Shown here piece by piece: positions 21,891-33,239 of a DNA stretch of 64,000 nt. Under the pieces are notes generated by a model. It made no database searches. It had not been told where the DNA came from and saw only the letters and a program-made list of their open reading frames with translations. The stretch is from Prochilodus magdalenae (taxonomy: Eukaryota; Chordata; Actinopteri; Characiformes; Prochilodontidae): the NCBI GenBank assembly GCA_024036415.1, contig JAMWET010003506.1, positions 17,501 through 81,500 on the forward strand, read 5' to 3'. How positions within the stretch are numbered: position 1 is the stretch's first letter; the number at the start of each line of letters is the position of its first letter. The position numbers and the translations under genes were made by a program.

Positions 21891-22847
21891 TAACCACAGG
21901 GATTACTACAGGTATTAATTGAATATCTAAGCGTCACGTCAGATGTCTTTTATGGTCCATGAAGTTTTTGTAATGAACGATTAAAGAGAATTGCTCCTAA
22001 ATAGCTCATAATGAAGCCTCTTTATAATAACTTCCTTTGAAGGTAAAGAAGGTTCTTGGCCTATCCAGTGAAAGCTTTGGACATCAACAATATGCAGAAC
22101 CCATCTCTTCCTGTTTCTTTCAGGTATGGCTGAATGGGTGAATGGCTTGAATAAAAATAATCCTCGCTCTAAAGTCTCACTTCAGTGTCCTCAACCTGCA
22201 CCTTGTATGCCTGAAGAGTCTGTATATGTGTAATATTCACCGTAGTCAAACCACAAGGGCTTACTCTGTCCTTTCAAGTCGTCCTGTTTGGCAGAGTGAT
22301 ATCTTCTTTTTTGCCCAAGGCCTACAGCAGAGTAGAGAGTGATGACTGAAGAAGAGGTCAATGGGCAAGGTCCTCAGCGCTGTAGAAAAATGACGGCTTA
22401 AACGAGGAAGCCATTTGTGTAGGTAATCTGGAGTGAGATGTCTCAGCAGAGCGTTGAAAAAGCATCAGCACTTCCAAAAGCGCCCGGGCTCAGTCCCGGT
22501 CAAGGACAGGACATAATGCAGGCCAGGGAGCTTACAGAAACCTGCAGAGAGAGGTGCAAGGAAGAACAGGATGATGGATGGATGGGAGGAAGGACAGAGC
22601 AGTGCAGAAGAAGGGAGGAGAAAAGGAAAAGAAAAGAGCTGGAATGCAAAAGGACAAAGGCAGACTGAGCAATAGCTGGGAAGTGTGGGGTGATAGTAAC
22701 ACCGTGGTTATACAACAGTCATCTATTATTACTCCAGAACTGACTGAAAAAGATTTAGATTCATTCATTATTAATAACATACAGTATTTACATTCGTTTG
22801 TAAGTCATATATGGTGGTCACCATGATCAAGTAATACAAATGGCTCA
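21891..22847. other. Unassigned intergenic sequence
   Basis: A charged open frame at 22438-22668 (K/E/R-rich) is short and unrecognised, in purine-rich DNA, and is not called a gene. Confidence 0.4.
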
Positions 22848-23069
22848 TCAAGTGAGGTTACAGCGCCCTGCTCCACTCTCCTCCGTCTCCTTCAGTCTGG
22901 ACCTCAGCCTAGCCTTATCATTAGTGTTTCCACCTGTGTGCAGATAGATATCCCTCTTTCCCCAAGTTCTTTCACTTCTTAGCCCTGGTATCAGGAGCTC
23001 CCAGCTCCTACCTATTACAGCTACATCCTCAATGGTGGTCTGGAACAGTGTTTTATTTGAAGGTGTCAA
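22848..23069 (-). pseudogene. Possible LINE ORF1 remnant (SGNH-hydrolase-like)
   Basis: The minus-strand frame reads TIEDVAVIGRSWELLIPGLR and then IYLHTGGNTNDKARLRSRLK. In fish L2/CR1-like elements an SGNH-type esterase-like ORF1 has 'V.VIGDSI.R.V....IPGAR' followed by 'V.H.G.ND.RLRQ....K'. The spacing and the GxND-like block agree, but the catalytic serine of the GDS block is not preserved here. The match is weak and by eye. Confidence 0.3.
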
Positions 23070-23084
23070 ATTAGGATGGAGAAG

Positions 23085-24080
23085 AGTATTTTTTATACTT
23101 TTATTAAGGTGTTAATAGACTAACGTCTCCTGTGTTAGTGTACAGTAGCTTTTATCAAGGGTGTTTATAGACTAACATCTCCTGTGTTAGTGTATAGTAG
23201 CTTTTATTAAGGGTGTTAATGAACCAAAGTCTCCTGTTTTAGTGTACAGTGGTTGTTATTAAGGGTGTTAATAGACTAACATCTCCTGTTTTAGTGTACA
23301 GTAGCTTTTATTAAGGGTGTTAATAAACTAACGTCTCCTGTGTTAGTGTACAGTAGCTTTTATTAAGGGTGTTAATAGACTAACGTCTCCTGTGTTAGTG
23401 TACAGTAGCTTTTATTAAGGGTGTTTATTGATTAACGTCTCCTGTTTTAGTGTACAGTAGCTTTTATTAAGGGTGTTAATGAACCAAAGTCTCCTGTTTT
23501 AGTGTACAGTGGTTGTTATTAAGGGTGTTAATAGACTAACATCTCCTGTTTTAGTGTACAGTAGCTTGTATTAACAGTGTTAATGAACCAACGTCTCCTG
23601 TTTTAGTGTACAGTAGCTTTTATTAAGGGTGTTAATAAACTAACGTCTCCTGTGTTAGTGTACAGTAGCTTTTATTAAGGGTGTTAATAGACTAACGTCT
23701 CCTGTGTTAGTGTACAGTAGCTTTTATTAAGGGTGTTTATTGATTAACGTCTCCTGTTTTAGTGTACAGTAGCTTTTATTAAAGGTGTTAATAAACTAAC
23801 GTCTCCAGTTTTAGTGTACAGTGGCTTTTATTAAGGGTGTTAATAGACTAACGCGTCTCCTGTGTTAGTGTACAGCAGTTTTTATTAAGGGTGTTAATAG
23901 ACTAACGTCTCCTGTGTTAGTGTACAGCAGTTTTTATTAAGGGTGTTAATAGACTAACGTCTCCTGTGTTAGTGTACAGTAGCTTTTATTAAGGGGTTTA
24001 TGGATGAACGTCTCCTGTTTTAGTGTACAGTAACTTTTATTAACGTTGTTTATGAACGAACGTCTCCTGTGTTAGTGTAC
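23085..24080 (+). repeat. 52-bp minisatellite
   Basis: About 19 tandem copies of a 52-bp unit containing TTTATTAAGGGTGTTAATAG, ACTAACGTCTCCTGTGTTAG and TGTACAGTAGCT. Variants of the unit recur in blocks: a GAACCAAAG-bearing unit at about 23220 and 23482, and a three-unit series at about 23310 and 23622, so groups of five or six units were duplicated together. Confidence 0.96.
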
Positions 24081-24790
24081 TGGAGCAACTACTGAGGCTG
24101 TTGATGGAAACATTAATTAAGGTTATTTATGGACTTGTATCTCTAGATCTATTGTACAGGAGTGTTTAACTGATATGTCCGGTTCTACCATACAGGAGCA
24201 TTTTATAAGGTTGTTTATAGACTAATAACTCCTACACTACAATATAGCATCTTTTATTAAGCTTGTTTATTGACTAATATCTCCTGTTCTAGAGTACCAG
24301 AGCAATTACTGACATTATTCATGGATTTATAATCGCCTATTCCAGTGTATATAAACATTAATTAAGGTTATTTATCCACTTATATATCCGGATTTGGTGT
24401 ATAGGAGTGTTTATCTGAGTTGTTTATGGACTAATATGGCTTGTTATAACATACAGGAGCTTTTTATAGATTTGTTTATGGACTAATATCTTCTGTGTAG
24501 GTATTTTGTAGCGTTTATTAAAGTTGTTTGCTGACTATACACAGCTTATGTGTATAGTATTATTAGCATATTACTATTAGCATATTACATGACTATTAGC
24601 ATATTACATGATATTACAATATCACTTCAAATTGGCAGTTTATAAGCCTATACGACCGCTTATTAAGGTTATTTCAGGTTTTTTGGACTAATACAGTGTA
24701 TCCTATTCTAGCATCTAGGAGTATTTCCTGAAGTCGTTTATGGACTAATACTGCATGCCCTGTTTTACAGTAAAGGAGTGTTGGATTTTA
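24081..24790 (+). repeat. Diverged continuation of the 52-bp minisatellite
   Basis: Words such as TTGTTTATAGACTAATAACT, TTATTAAG.TTGTTTATTGA and CTCCTGTTCTAGAGTAC keep the unit's order while the rest has drifted. It looks like the older edge of the array, fading out by about 24790. Confidence 0.75.
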
Positions 24791-24839
24791 AAAGGGATTG
24801 GTCCCTTCTAAAATCTTTCTAGCCTGCAGAAATACAGAT

Positions 24840-24970
24840 CCATATAAGACAGCTTTCCTCCTGGTGATCTACCCTCCAGGCTTTACATCCAAACCAAAAT
24901 TTTCCCCTCAGTTAGTCAAGGACTTGAGGACAAGACACTTATTAGATGGAGCCGAGAGAGATAAAAACTA
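24840..24970 (+). mobile_element. Remnant of a fish dispersed repeat (MITE-like)
   Basis: The words CCTGGTGATCTACCCTCCAG and TAGTCAAGGACTTGAGGACA resemble a very common fish repeat of the CAGGGGTC-ended type. Only one internal part is recognisable. A low-confidence call. Confidence 0.35.
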
Positions 24971-26919
24971 GAGGAAGGTCTCAAGTAGGTGGGTTAGTAA
25001 CCATTGTTGCAGACTACTTGCCAATTTTCCAAACCGAGATTTTCTAATGGTAATTCTCCAACTGTGAAATTTAGATTATGTATAACTGTTGAATTGGTAG
25101 AGCATGTTTCATAACATTTCATAAACAATGAGATAAAAGTGATTTCCCTTTATGTTAAAAAAATAAAAAGTTTCCCCACAGTGAAAAGGAGTGCACTATA
25201 ACAACGGTGAGTTGTTACAGTGCACTAAAGTAACAACAAGAAAGATGGAGATTAGGTAACAGGAAGCACTCACAAGTCTGAAGTTCAATTTCAATCCATG
25301 ATGATAACAAAAGGAATCCATGAGGGCTATTAAACAAAAGAACTAGACGAAGACAGAAACAAAAAAGACCAGTTAGCTAAATGCTAATCCTAACAGAAAA
25401 CAGAGACAGAAAAGCACTGGGCAGAGTGAAGCAAGCACAACACAGGGCAACACAAAATGAGCTGTAATACAAACAGCAAGCAACAACACTACATAAAACC
25501 AGGGGGATGAATACAGGGGGGAAAAAGAGCGAGAAATACATGACAGGCAGGTTTATAGACAAGACACAGGTATATGGCATGACAAAAAGGTGGAGCAAGG
25601 TAGGGGCAGGAAAAACCCAAGGGATATGGCTAAGAGACATGGCTGGGAACGTCAACAAGAAAGGAATACCGGCAAATACAGAGCTAAGAGGGTGGAATGT
25701 CATAAATGACATTTAATTCAAATCTTCCTTTAGCCATTTGCTTCTGGCTTTTAGCCATGCAACCTTTTCAATACTTATATGGCAGGTCTTACTACTAGCA
25801 AGTATATGGGCTGGGGTTGGGGACCTGGCTTGGGAGCTTGACTGGGGCGCTGGAGCTGGCTCCAAAGATTGTGTATCATTGTTGATGTATATGGTATAGG
25901 GTTGGGAAACAGTACCAAGTGCATCTCTACTGGGAAGGCACTGAAGAGGCTAAAGAGACAAACCGTCGATGCAAGACTTGGACAAGCGCTGGTTTCTGAG
26001 AAAGATGATGTGTGGATTAGGAGGGTGGAGGAGTGTGCCATGATGCAGCCCACTGGTCACAGCGTGGTAGTGGACAGGGAGTCCAGCACTTGCCTGCTCT
26101 CCTCCTCTCTCATCATCCCGTCCACTTCTCCTCTTCCTCCTCCTCCTCCCTGATCGCACCATTCACTCCTTTCTCGGGCTGCACGAGGAGCCCAGGGAGG
26201 CCAGCTAAGGCAATCTCAATCAGTCAATGCCAGTGAGAGAATGGCTGAACAAAAAAGCAGTCAGCCTGCTGCCTCCGAGAGGTCATGAATCAACTCAAAT
26301 CACTCTCTCCCTCTCTCTCCAAACTCAGGACTTTTTATCACTACCGCCGTGTCAGAAAAAGAAGCTTTTATTCCCTTAAAATCAGGCTTTTTAAAACTGG
26401 GGGGAATAAAAGAGAAGTGCGGAGAGTTGGAAATCATTGCACGGTGTTCTTGGCTAACTTGCTTGTGTTAGCACTAGCCGCTGCCAAGGAGTTAGGGGGG
26501 GCTTTGGAGTCAGGATAAGGTCGTTTAGGTGAAAGGCTGATTAGGAACACTCAGAGGGCGGACCACAGTGAGAGGAAAGAGAGGATTTCTTGCTGGCACT
26601 GTGCTTTGGACTGCAGCAGTGTGTCAGGCTTTAGGCCGCCGGGGGATCAGGTCTTCGAGTTTCAGCAGAGAAAATCTTGAACTAAAGAATTAGCTTAATG
26701 AAAGTGCTTAGCATAGCCTGGAAGGGGTCTAGGATTTGACCTTACTCCTGCTCCCAGCTAGGCATTTAGATCATGCTTGGTCTTAAGGAAAATTCGGCTT
26801 ATGGTAAGTTGGTTAAAGTTATCCCCAGATACCCAGAAAGTTAAGACTGACTAAACTCACATGCAGGTCCCAGATATCTTCCTGAAACTACCAGCCCTCA
26901 CATGTGGGGTGTATTACTA
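24971..26919. other. Unassigned sequence; 26200-26700 candidate non-coding block
   Basis: No coding exon or repeat recognised. Several overlapping short open frames at 25869-26240 are shadows of a C/T-rich tract. The part around 26200-26700 is low-repeat and could be regulatory, on composition alone. Confidence 0.3.
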
Positions 26920-27190
26920 CTAGGACATTGGACCAGAAGAATAGCCAAATGAGCTCACCTGTGACTGAAACGTACCTAGTAGTGTGTAATGCCACCACAA
27001 GCATGGACAACAGCTGTGATTTGGTTTGGCCCGGATTGGAAGTTTCTGGATGTAGGCCACATCAGTGTTCAGCCACTCTTGCACCAAAGAGTTACACAGT
27101 TGGGCCAGATTTGGTGGATGCCTTTCCTGGTACAATTCCTGGGAGAATTCCTTCAGACTGGGATTTTAGTCACTGCTGGAGGACCCATAA
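26920..27190 (-). pseudogene. Tc1-like transposase C-terminal remnant
   Basis: Minus strand reads QERHPPNLAQLCNSLVQEWL and then a degenerate AYIQKL segment. It matches the plus-strand remnant at 11727-11935 over about 170 bp, so both derive from one Tc1-like family distinct from families A-C here. Its low-coordinate end lies near 26920. Confidence 0.6.
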
Positions 27191-27690
27191 GAGCATACAC
27201 CTGCAGATTCAGGAGGAAGCCCACACATACACGGGAAGAATACGCAATCTCCACACAGACAGGACCCCACCAGCGGGGAATCTGCTGGAGCTGTTAAACA
27301 TCTCAGTGTTATTGCTGGACTGAGAATCGTCCACCTACCAAAACTACCCAGCAAAACAGTGTCCTGTGGGTAGCGACCTGTGAAGACTACCAAGCTGCGA
27401 TGTTCAGTCTCACTAAACTGTCAGGCTTGTCTGTTTCTATTACCAACTTTATATTCACTGCCTCTTCAGTGTAAACCCTATGACTTGAGTGATCCAGTAT
27501 GGATTTTGTGGAGGTTTATATTGTACAGTCCAGCAACAGTGTCATAACAAGCCCAGGTAAGGCTAGTGTGATTAGCTAAAAAGCTAATTCACCCCTTTAA
27601 GACTGTTCCCAACTCAACTTTTGGATCCCTATATCTTTTAACAATGTGTTGAACCTAACTCAACCTGATTGTACCACCTTTACCATTCGG
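27185..27690. repeat. Duplicated block, copy 1 (SINE fragment plus unique-like DNA)
   Basis: From about 27224 to 27675 the sequence matches 29187-29660 nearly end to end. It begins with an inverted piece of the family 2 SINE (GGAAGCCCACACATACACGG), joins a fragment of the repeat seen at 38225 (GTTATTGCTGGACTGAGAAT), contains GTCCTGTGGGTAGCGACCTG and continues into CACTAAACTGTCAGGCTTGT and GATTAGCTAAAAAGCTAATT. Sharing the same chimeric junctions shows it was copied as one piece. Confidence 0.85.
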
Positions 27691-27699
27691 TAGATTAAG

Positions 27700-27950
27700 T
27701 TACTTCCTTCACACTCTGGTCTTTGCCCACGCCCAAATGCTCAATAACTCCTTTTAGCCAATCATTAACATCTGCTCTGGAGCCATTTTCCACACATGGA
27801 ACGAGACATTCCCTTGCACGGTACCACCTCTTCTTAATCTATGGATCCCGTCACTCACACCCCGCAGGTATTTATAGCCCCATCATCCTCGTGCAGCGCC
27901 ATCTGCAGGAGCCTGAAGTTACTACCACCTTAAACACACAAGCTGATTCA
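27700..27950 (+). repeat. Dispersed repeat of unknown class
   Basis: GCAGGTATTTATAGCCCCAT followed by CATCCTCGTGCAGCGCCATC recurs near 6945-7010 and, with TTTAAGCTAATCATTCACAT just before it, near 39745-39870. Three copies in 64 kb indicate a dispersed family; no ends or coding found. Confidence 0.5.
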
Positions 27951-28379
27951 TTATTTGTCTGGTGAGTTTATCTTCAGGCTTCAGACTTCAGATCCACCAA
28001 AACTGATCCATTAAAGCTTATTAATCTGGGATTGCATTGCATTGGAATAGTGCCACTGCCCTTCGTACCTCATGACCTTAGCCCTACATCAGAAGGGCTC
28101 AGAAATCAAGGTGTTTCCTGGCATGTACAAAAGTGGTTGTTCTGTGGAAAGACTGCTATGGACCCTTTTAGCACCTTCATTGCTACGAGTGAAATGTTAG
28201 CTGAACTGAAGTCACAAATATATAAGTGAATATGTTTTATTTGGATTAAACATCATTGTTGTTTGCCAGCCATAGTGAAGATGCTGTATAGCTGTTAGTT
28301 CTATCTTTATCTTACTTCACACTTGGGAAATGAACAAGAACTTCAGTTCCAATCTACAAATAGCCTAACGTATTTTCCA
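27951..28379. other. Unassigned intergenic sequence
   Basis: Nothing recognisable. Confidence 0.4.
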
Positions 28380-28870
28380 TTTTCAGTTTGAGAAGACGCA
28401 GAGCTGGATCTCAGAACATAAGCACAGTGTGCTGACGAACAGTCACAGCCCAAACAAGCCAATTTATCAGTCAGCACACGGTTGAAGGTTATATTTAAAG
28501 CTAATTGCTCTACATTATTTCACTCAGTACAGAAAATGTGCTTATAAAAAGAACCTGCGTACACCTGCGGGATAGTGCATTTCACAGGCGGGGGGAGGGG
28601 ATGTAATAAAAGACCTTAGTATCAGTCCTGACGAAGGCTTTCATACGCGTGCCCTCGTCAGGGAACAAAAGGAAACGGGTGACCTCTGAAGTGTCTCCCT
28701 CTGCTCATTCACAGTCCCAGCATACTAACGAGCGTTATCATAGAGGCTCGAAAAGGAGCTGATGGGTTATCATGCGCTCATCCTTGGAGCTTTTAAGATA
28801 AAACACGGGGCAGGACGCTGTCACATAGTTTCGACAGTTATGACAGATAACCTTAAATTGCTGTTTGGGT
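28380..28870. other. Low-repeat block, candidate conserved non-coding element
   Basis: Mixed-composition unique DNA with words such as AGCTAATTGCTC, TACTAACGAGCG and CATTTCACAGGCGGGGGG. No repeat or coding match. Offered only as a target for comparative alignment. Confidence 0.25.
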
Positions 28871-28919
28871 CCCTTAAAATGCCTTTCTGCAACACAGAAA
28901 ATGTTTTGAGTCATGTGTT

Positions 28920-28962
28920 CTTTTATTTATATGTGTATTTATTTATTTATTTATTTACAGGC
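28920..28962. repeat. (TTTA)n microsatellite
   Basis: Roughly nine TTTA-type units with one TGTG interruption. Confidence 0.9.
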
Positions 28963-28994
28963 CTGTGTGTTGTTCTGTTCATCCATTCATCAAG

Positions 28995-29240
28995 TCACTT
29001 ATCCTTTTAGGTCACTCACTGGGCAGAAGACAGAAAGCACCCCATCACAGGGCAGTGCACATGGAGTGGAGGGCAGGAAACACTCCCCGACAGGCCACCA
29101 GTCCACCATTCACACCAAGGGGCAATTTAGCATTGCCAGTACATGTCTTTGGACTGTGGAAGGAAAGTGGAGCACCCGGAGGAAGCCCACACATACACGG
29201 GAAGAACATGCAAACCCCACAAAGACAGGACCCCACCAGC
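28995..29240 (-). mobile_element. SINE, family 2 (minus strand)
   Basis: Read on the minus strand it contains TTTGCATGTTCTTCCCGTGT, GTGGGCTTCCTCCGGGTGCT, CCAAAGACATGTACTGGCAA, GCCCCTTGGTGTGAATGGTG and GTGGCCTGTCGGGGAGTG, the typical series of this fish SINE. The head with the Pol III boxes is replaced by the duplicated block that starts at about 29187. Confidence 0.75.
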
Positions 29241-29660
29241 GTGGAATCTGCTGGAGCTGTTAAACATCTCAGTGTTGTTGCTGGACTGAGAATCGTCCAC
29301 CGACCAAAATGACCCAGCAAAACCGTGTCCTGTGGGTAGCGTCCTGTGAAGACTACCAAGTTGCAATGTTCAGTCTCACTAAACTGTCAGGCTTGTCTGA
29401 TTCTATTACCAACTTTAGATTCACTGCCTCTTCAGGGTAAACCCTATGACTTAAGTGATCCAGTATGGACTTTGTGGAGGTTTATATTGTACAGTCCATT
29501 AACAGTGTCATTAGGTTGCTAACAAGCCCAGAGATGGCTGGTGTGATTAGCTAAAAAGCTAATTCACCCCTTTAAGATTGTCCCAACTCAACATTTGGGT
29601 CCCTCTATCTTAATTAAGAATGTGTTGAACCTAACTCAGCCTGATTGTACCATCTTTACC
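29187..29660. repeat. Duplicated block, copy 2
   Basis: Near-collinear match to 27224-27675, including the SINE joint, GTCCTGTGGGTAGCGTCCTG (two units of the 14-bp word later expanded at 38450) and GATTAGCTAAAAAGCTAATT. The two copies differ by scattered substitutions and small indels, so the duplication is not recent. Confidence 0.85.
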
Positions 29661-29860
29661 AATCGGTAGAGGAATGTTAGGCCATGAAAAAGCAGGTCAC
29701 TGTGTAGTAGTTAATAGAAATGCCTTTGCGGTCCTCATCCATAAAGAAAGCAACCAGTAAATCACTCTACACATGTGGATTGTTTTGGGTGGAATTTCTG
29801 AAGGTAAGTATATTTATTTCAGCAATATTATAGTTTCAGAGGTTTTGATGAGCATAACTA
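29620..29860 (+). repeat. Local duplication unit, copy 1
   Basis: The stretch from GTGTTGAACCTAACTCAGCC through AAAGCAACCAGTAAATCACT to TTTTGATGAGCATAACT is repeated at 30341-30576 in the same orientation with high similarity. Confidence 0.85.
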
Positions 29861-30274
29861 TGCAAATTTATACAACAAAAAGGAGTCTAATGTGGGTAAA
29901 ATAATCTTCAAAAAACATGCACTACCAAACGGCCTAATTGTTTCTTTACGCTATAGGTGTCTTTGCGAAGCTAATGTAAATAAAATGAACTACTTGCTTT
30001 GTTATTTTTGTCCCAAACAAATCATTTTTTTTCATTGTTGGGAAAACTGTCACATCAAAGATTGCTTTGAACCCTTAACTCTCCCTCAACACAGCTCTTC
30101 ACCAAATCAACCCACCTGCTCTGCATCGCATCATTCATAGGAAATTCAAATAAGAAGATGTGTTACAAATTCTGCCTGTAGTTTTATATCCTCATAGTGT
30201 TACTGGAGGTCATGTGTGGCTCAAGTGCTGTACTACTGTATTTCTGGTCTGTCTAAACAATCCTGAACATCCTG
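29861..30274. other. Unassigned sequence between duplication units
   Basis: No feature recognised; it separates the first and second duplication units. Confidence 0.4.
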
Positions 30275-30293
30275 ATGAAAAATAGCTTAACCA

Positions 30294-30344
<51 letters not shown>

Positions 30345-30615
30345 TGAACCTAACTTAACCTAATTGCACCATCTTTACCAATCGGTAGAGGAATGTTAGG
30401 CCACGAAAAAGCAGGTCACTGAGTCTTTTAATAGCAATGCCTTTGCTGTCCTCATCCATAAAGAAAGCAACCAGTAAATCACTCTACACATGTGGATTGT
30501 TTTGGATGGAATTTCTGAAGGTAAGTATATTTATGTCAGCAATATTATAGTTTCAGAGGTTTTGATGAGCATAACTGATGAAAAATAGCTTAACCGCCTA
30601 TATATATATATACAC
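30275..30615 (+). repeat. Local duplication unit, copy 2, bracketed by GATGAAAAATAGCTTAACC
   Basis: 30341-30576 repeats 29620-29860. The bracket GATGAAAAATAGCTTAACC followed by a (TA)n tract occurs on both sides (30277 and 30578). The left tract (30296-30340) is about 22 TA units; the right one is shorter and passes into ACAC. Confidence 0.9.
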
Positions 30616-30754
30616 CCACACACATATGTATACATATATACTGTATATAGGAGTCCATGTATAACATCCTTCATCTTTCTCCCAAATCAGCCAATAAAGA
30701 ACCTCTCCTGGTAAAGATAATCCAGCTCAAAACATTAAAAGTTATAACCAGGTA

Positions 30755-31250
30755 AGGTACATCAGGCCTTCTGGACGTGTGATGTTTGACAACAAACCGT
30801 TCATCTTTGTCCTGACCACGGTGCCTCCACACATGGATTCATCGGTTGTCTCCACCAAGACAAACTTGGGACTCGTCACTGAAGATGACCTGGTACCATT
30901 CTGAGTCACTCCATGCCAGTCTGACACCCTTGCAGTCTTTAGTGCCGTTAACATGGTGCTAAGGGCAATTATCGTAAAGGTCACTGCTTGCTGAATGTCC
31001 GCAATCATGGCTGTTGGGTCACTGACCAATATGTTGTGCAATGCAACCCCTCTTTTAAAGTTTTCCCTGAGACAAAGTATGCTACCAACACAACTGCATG
31101 AGGCAGAACCTTAGTCGGTCAGGTACAGCAATTAAGGCACATCCTTATTATCGCCACATGTGCGGGTGAACGTGACACTTAAATCATTCGCATGTCTCAT
31201 GATGTCGAGCCTACACACCAAGTTTCCTACTAGCCGGTGGATTCATTTTT
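30755..31250 (-). pseudogene. Tc1 family C relic
   Basis: On the minus strand it carries a diverged Tc1 middle region. In a shifted frame it gives QVIFSDESQVCLGG (first catalytic aspartate block, form V.FSDESRFCL) and then VWRHRGQDKDERFVVKHH. It also has the 5' region with CAGCAAGCAGTGACC in common with 50125-50800. Frames are broken. The outer part near 31110-31250 resembles 34170-34300. Confidence 0.7.
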
Positions 31251-31535
31251 TATTTTTTTTCCCGATGGTCAGTGCAGAACCATGAACAGTGGTTCAACGT
31301 GAACAATGGTTTGATGGTCTTCCTTACAAGCTTGGGGGGGAAAAAAGACAGGCACCGGAGAAGAAAGGCCTGTGTTGTGAATGAGGAACAGGCCAAACAA
31401 AGACTGAGTCATTCCGCTGCTCGGAAAAATGACACTGAACTGTGTAATCCTCTCCATTCACTGACCCGCAGTGGTTAAAACACCGCTGCCTCCGTTCCTC
31501 TTTTACTTCCCCTATCATCCTTTGTTCCATGATCG
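31251..31535. other. Unassigned sequence
   Basis: No feature beyond a T-run near 31247-31260 and a G/A-run near 31336. Confidence 0.35.
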
Positions 31536-31539
31536 CCTC

Positions 31540-31740
31540 CACGCTCCTCTCTCGCCTCCCTCTTTTCTCCATCTTTAAGCAAGTGATCTACCTTAATTGA
31601 AAACTGGAATGAGCGCCCCATTGAAATGGGAATAATTGACATGCTTGCCGAGCGCACGTAAGCCTTTAATTCAATAATATGGCAGATTAAGGTTTTGGAT
31701 TCCACCTTCTCTGGGAGCTTTCTCAATGGGAAACGGTTCC
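31540..31740. other. Low-repeat block, candidate conserved non-coding element
   Basis: Contains CATTGAAATGGGAATAATTG, CCTTTAATTCAATAATATGG and CAGATTAAGG, a cluster of homeodomain-like sites in otherwise ordinary DNA. Suggestive only. Confidence 0.3.
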
Positions 31741-33192
31741 ACTTGGCCGGAGAAGCGCTAATAGCGAACTGAAAAGGGAGTGAAGGGGAAAAAAAAGAGG
31801 GAAACACATGTGCGCACAAACACAGAGCTTTTGAAAGCCATTCATTCCCGGCATATTCCGTAGTCAGGCACAGGAAATGCAGTGACCTCACAGCCCAGCA
31901 AACGCTGAATGCTCATTTACAGGTAAAGGTAAAGCAGATGGGCAGAACTTCCTAGAAAGCGCGCCAACATAAATATACACAAAGGCCCATTTGGCAGAAT
32001 TTCTACCCATATTGCACGGTAATACGTTTTGCTATGGTAATACGTTCCGCGTGTTTGCCAACGCTAGGCTATGATTGCAGGATTTAGCCATGAAAAAGCC
32101 GCTTGCAAAGAACCCTGCTGATGTAGCGAATGCTAGGCGGCTGCGGTAATGATTAGCAAATAAATAAATAAACGCACACTATATCTTTTTTTAAAAGGCA
32201 GCGGCGGAGGGGAAGCACAGAGGTGAGTGCGGCACGCTTTAACCGTGCTCGTGGAGGGCGCGGTGCTTTTGAGTGAAGTGCCTTTTACTGTGTGGCCCAG
32301 TGGCCACTTACCTCGCCGTTCGGCTAGGCTCTTCACAAATGTTTATCTCGCTGCCTGGGAAGGCTCTGCCATTCAGAGCCACGAAACAGGAGCGCCTCCG
32401 GGCCTGGAGAAAGGGGCGAATTTTAAACGGGAAGGTTCTTCTCTTTCTCTCTGAACCCCCTCCCCCACAACCCAACCGCCCCTCACCTATTCCCATTCCC
32501 TTCCTGGATCTGCTCTGCTGATTTGTATTCCGGTAGAGACAGACTGTGGCAGTGGGAAGGCCAAAGCAGAGACGCAACAGCAGCAAGAGGGGCTCACGGG
32601 TACACATCCCTTGGTTTAAGAGGCATGAGGCTGAGGGTCTGTACAAACACTGATAAACGTGCAGTCAACGTGAGGGAGAGAGAAGGGAAAAGAGGTGAGT
32701 GGTTGACTGGATGAAGAAACAATAGCTCAGAGTGAGAGCTGGAACCAAAAATCAGCGAGCAAACAATATCAAGTCACATGCTAGGAAACTGAAAACGCTC
32801 TCTGTGAAGAGAACTGATGAAAAAAAATCAGAGCTAAATTAGAAACCAACAAATCCGCTAAAACCCCTGGAAAGCTTCACCCCTAATTTATTCATAGTCT
32901 TAAAGACTTAGAGGCGAGTTTCTGCTGTTTGAGTTTAAAGGGACACGCTGGCCAACCTGGGCATACCACCCCACCCTCTTCTGATGACATAGACAAAGGA
33001 GAAGGAACTGTATCTGCTTCTGTGTAGATTTTTGAGGGGCTATGAGATGTGTTTAGTTGGTCCCTAATGTTAACTACTGTAAATGTTAGTCATATATATT
33101 TCATACATTTTTATATTATATATTTATCTATATTCCAATGCAATTCCATTCCATTCATACTTTTTAATATATATCTTATTTTATTATTTAAT
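31741..33192. other. Unassigned sequence
   Basis: No coding or repeat family recognised. A GC-richer part at about 32200-32450 contains short overlapping open frames on both strands without family resemblance. Confidence 0.35.
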
Positions 33193-33193
33193 A

Positions 33194-33239
<46 letters not shown>
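33193..33239. repeat. (TC)n(TA)n microsatellite
   Basis: About 14 TC units then about 9 TA units, directly joined to the truncated Tc1 copy. Confidence 0.97.

Noticed and set aside
22438..22668. 76-residue charged frame
   Set aside because: Purine-rich DNA gives K/E/R-rich peptides by chance; no homology seen.
23085..24080. CRISPR-like regular spacing of repeats
   Set aside because: The 52-bp units are contiguous without variable spacers and the genome is eukaryotic; it is a minisatellite.
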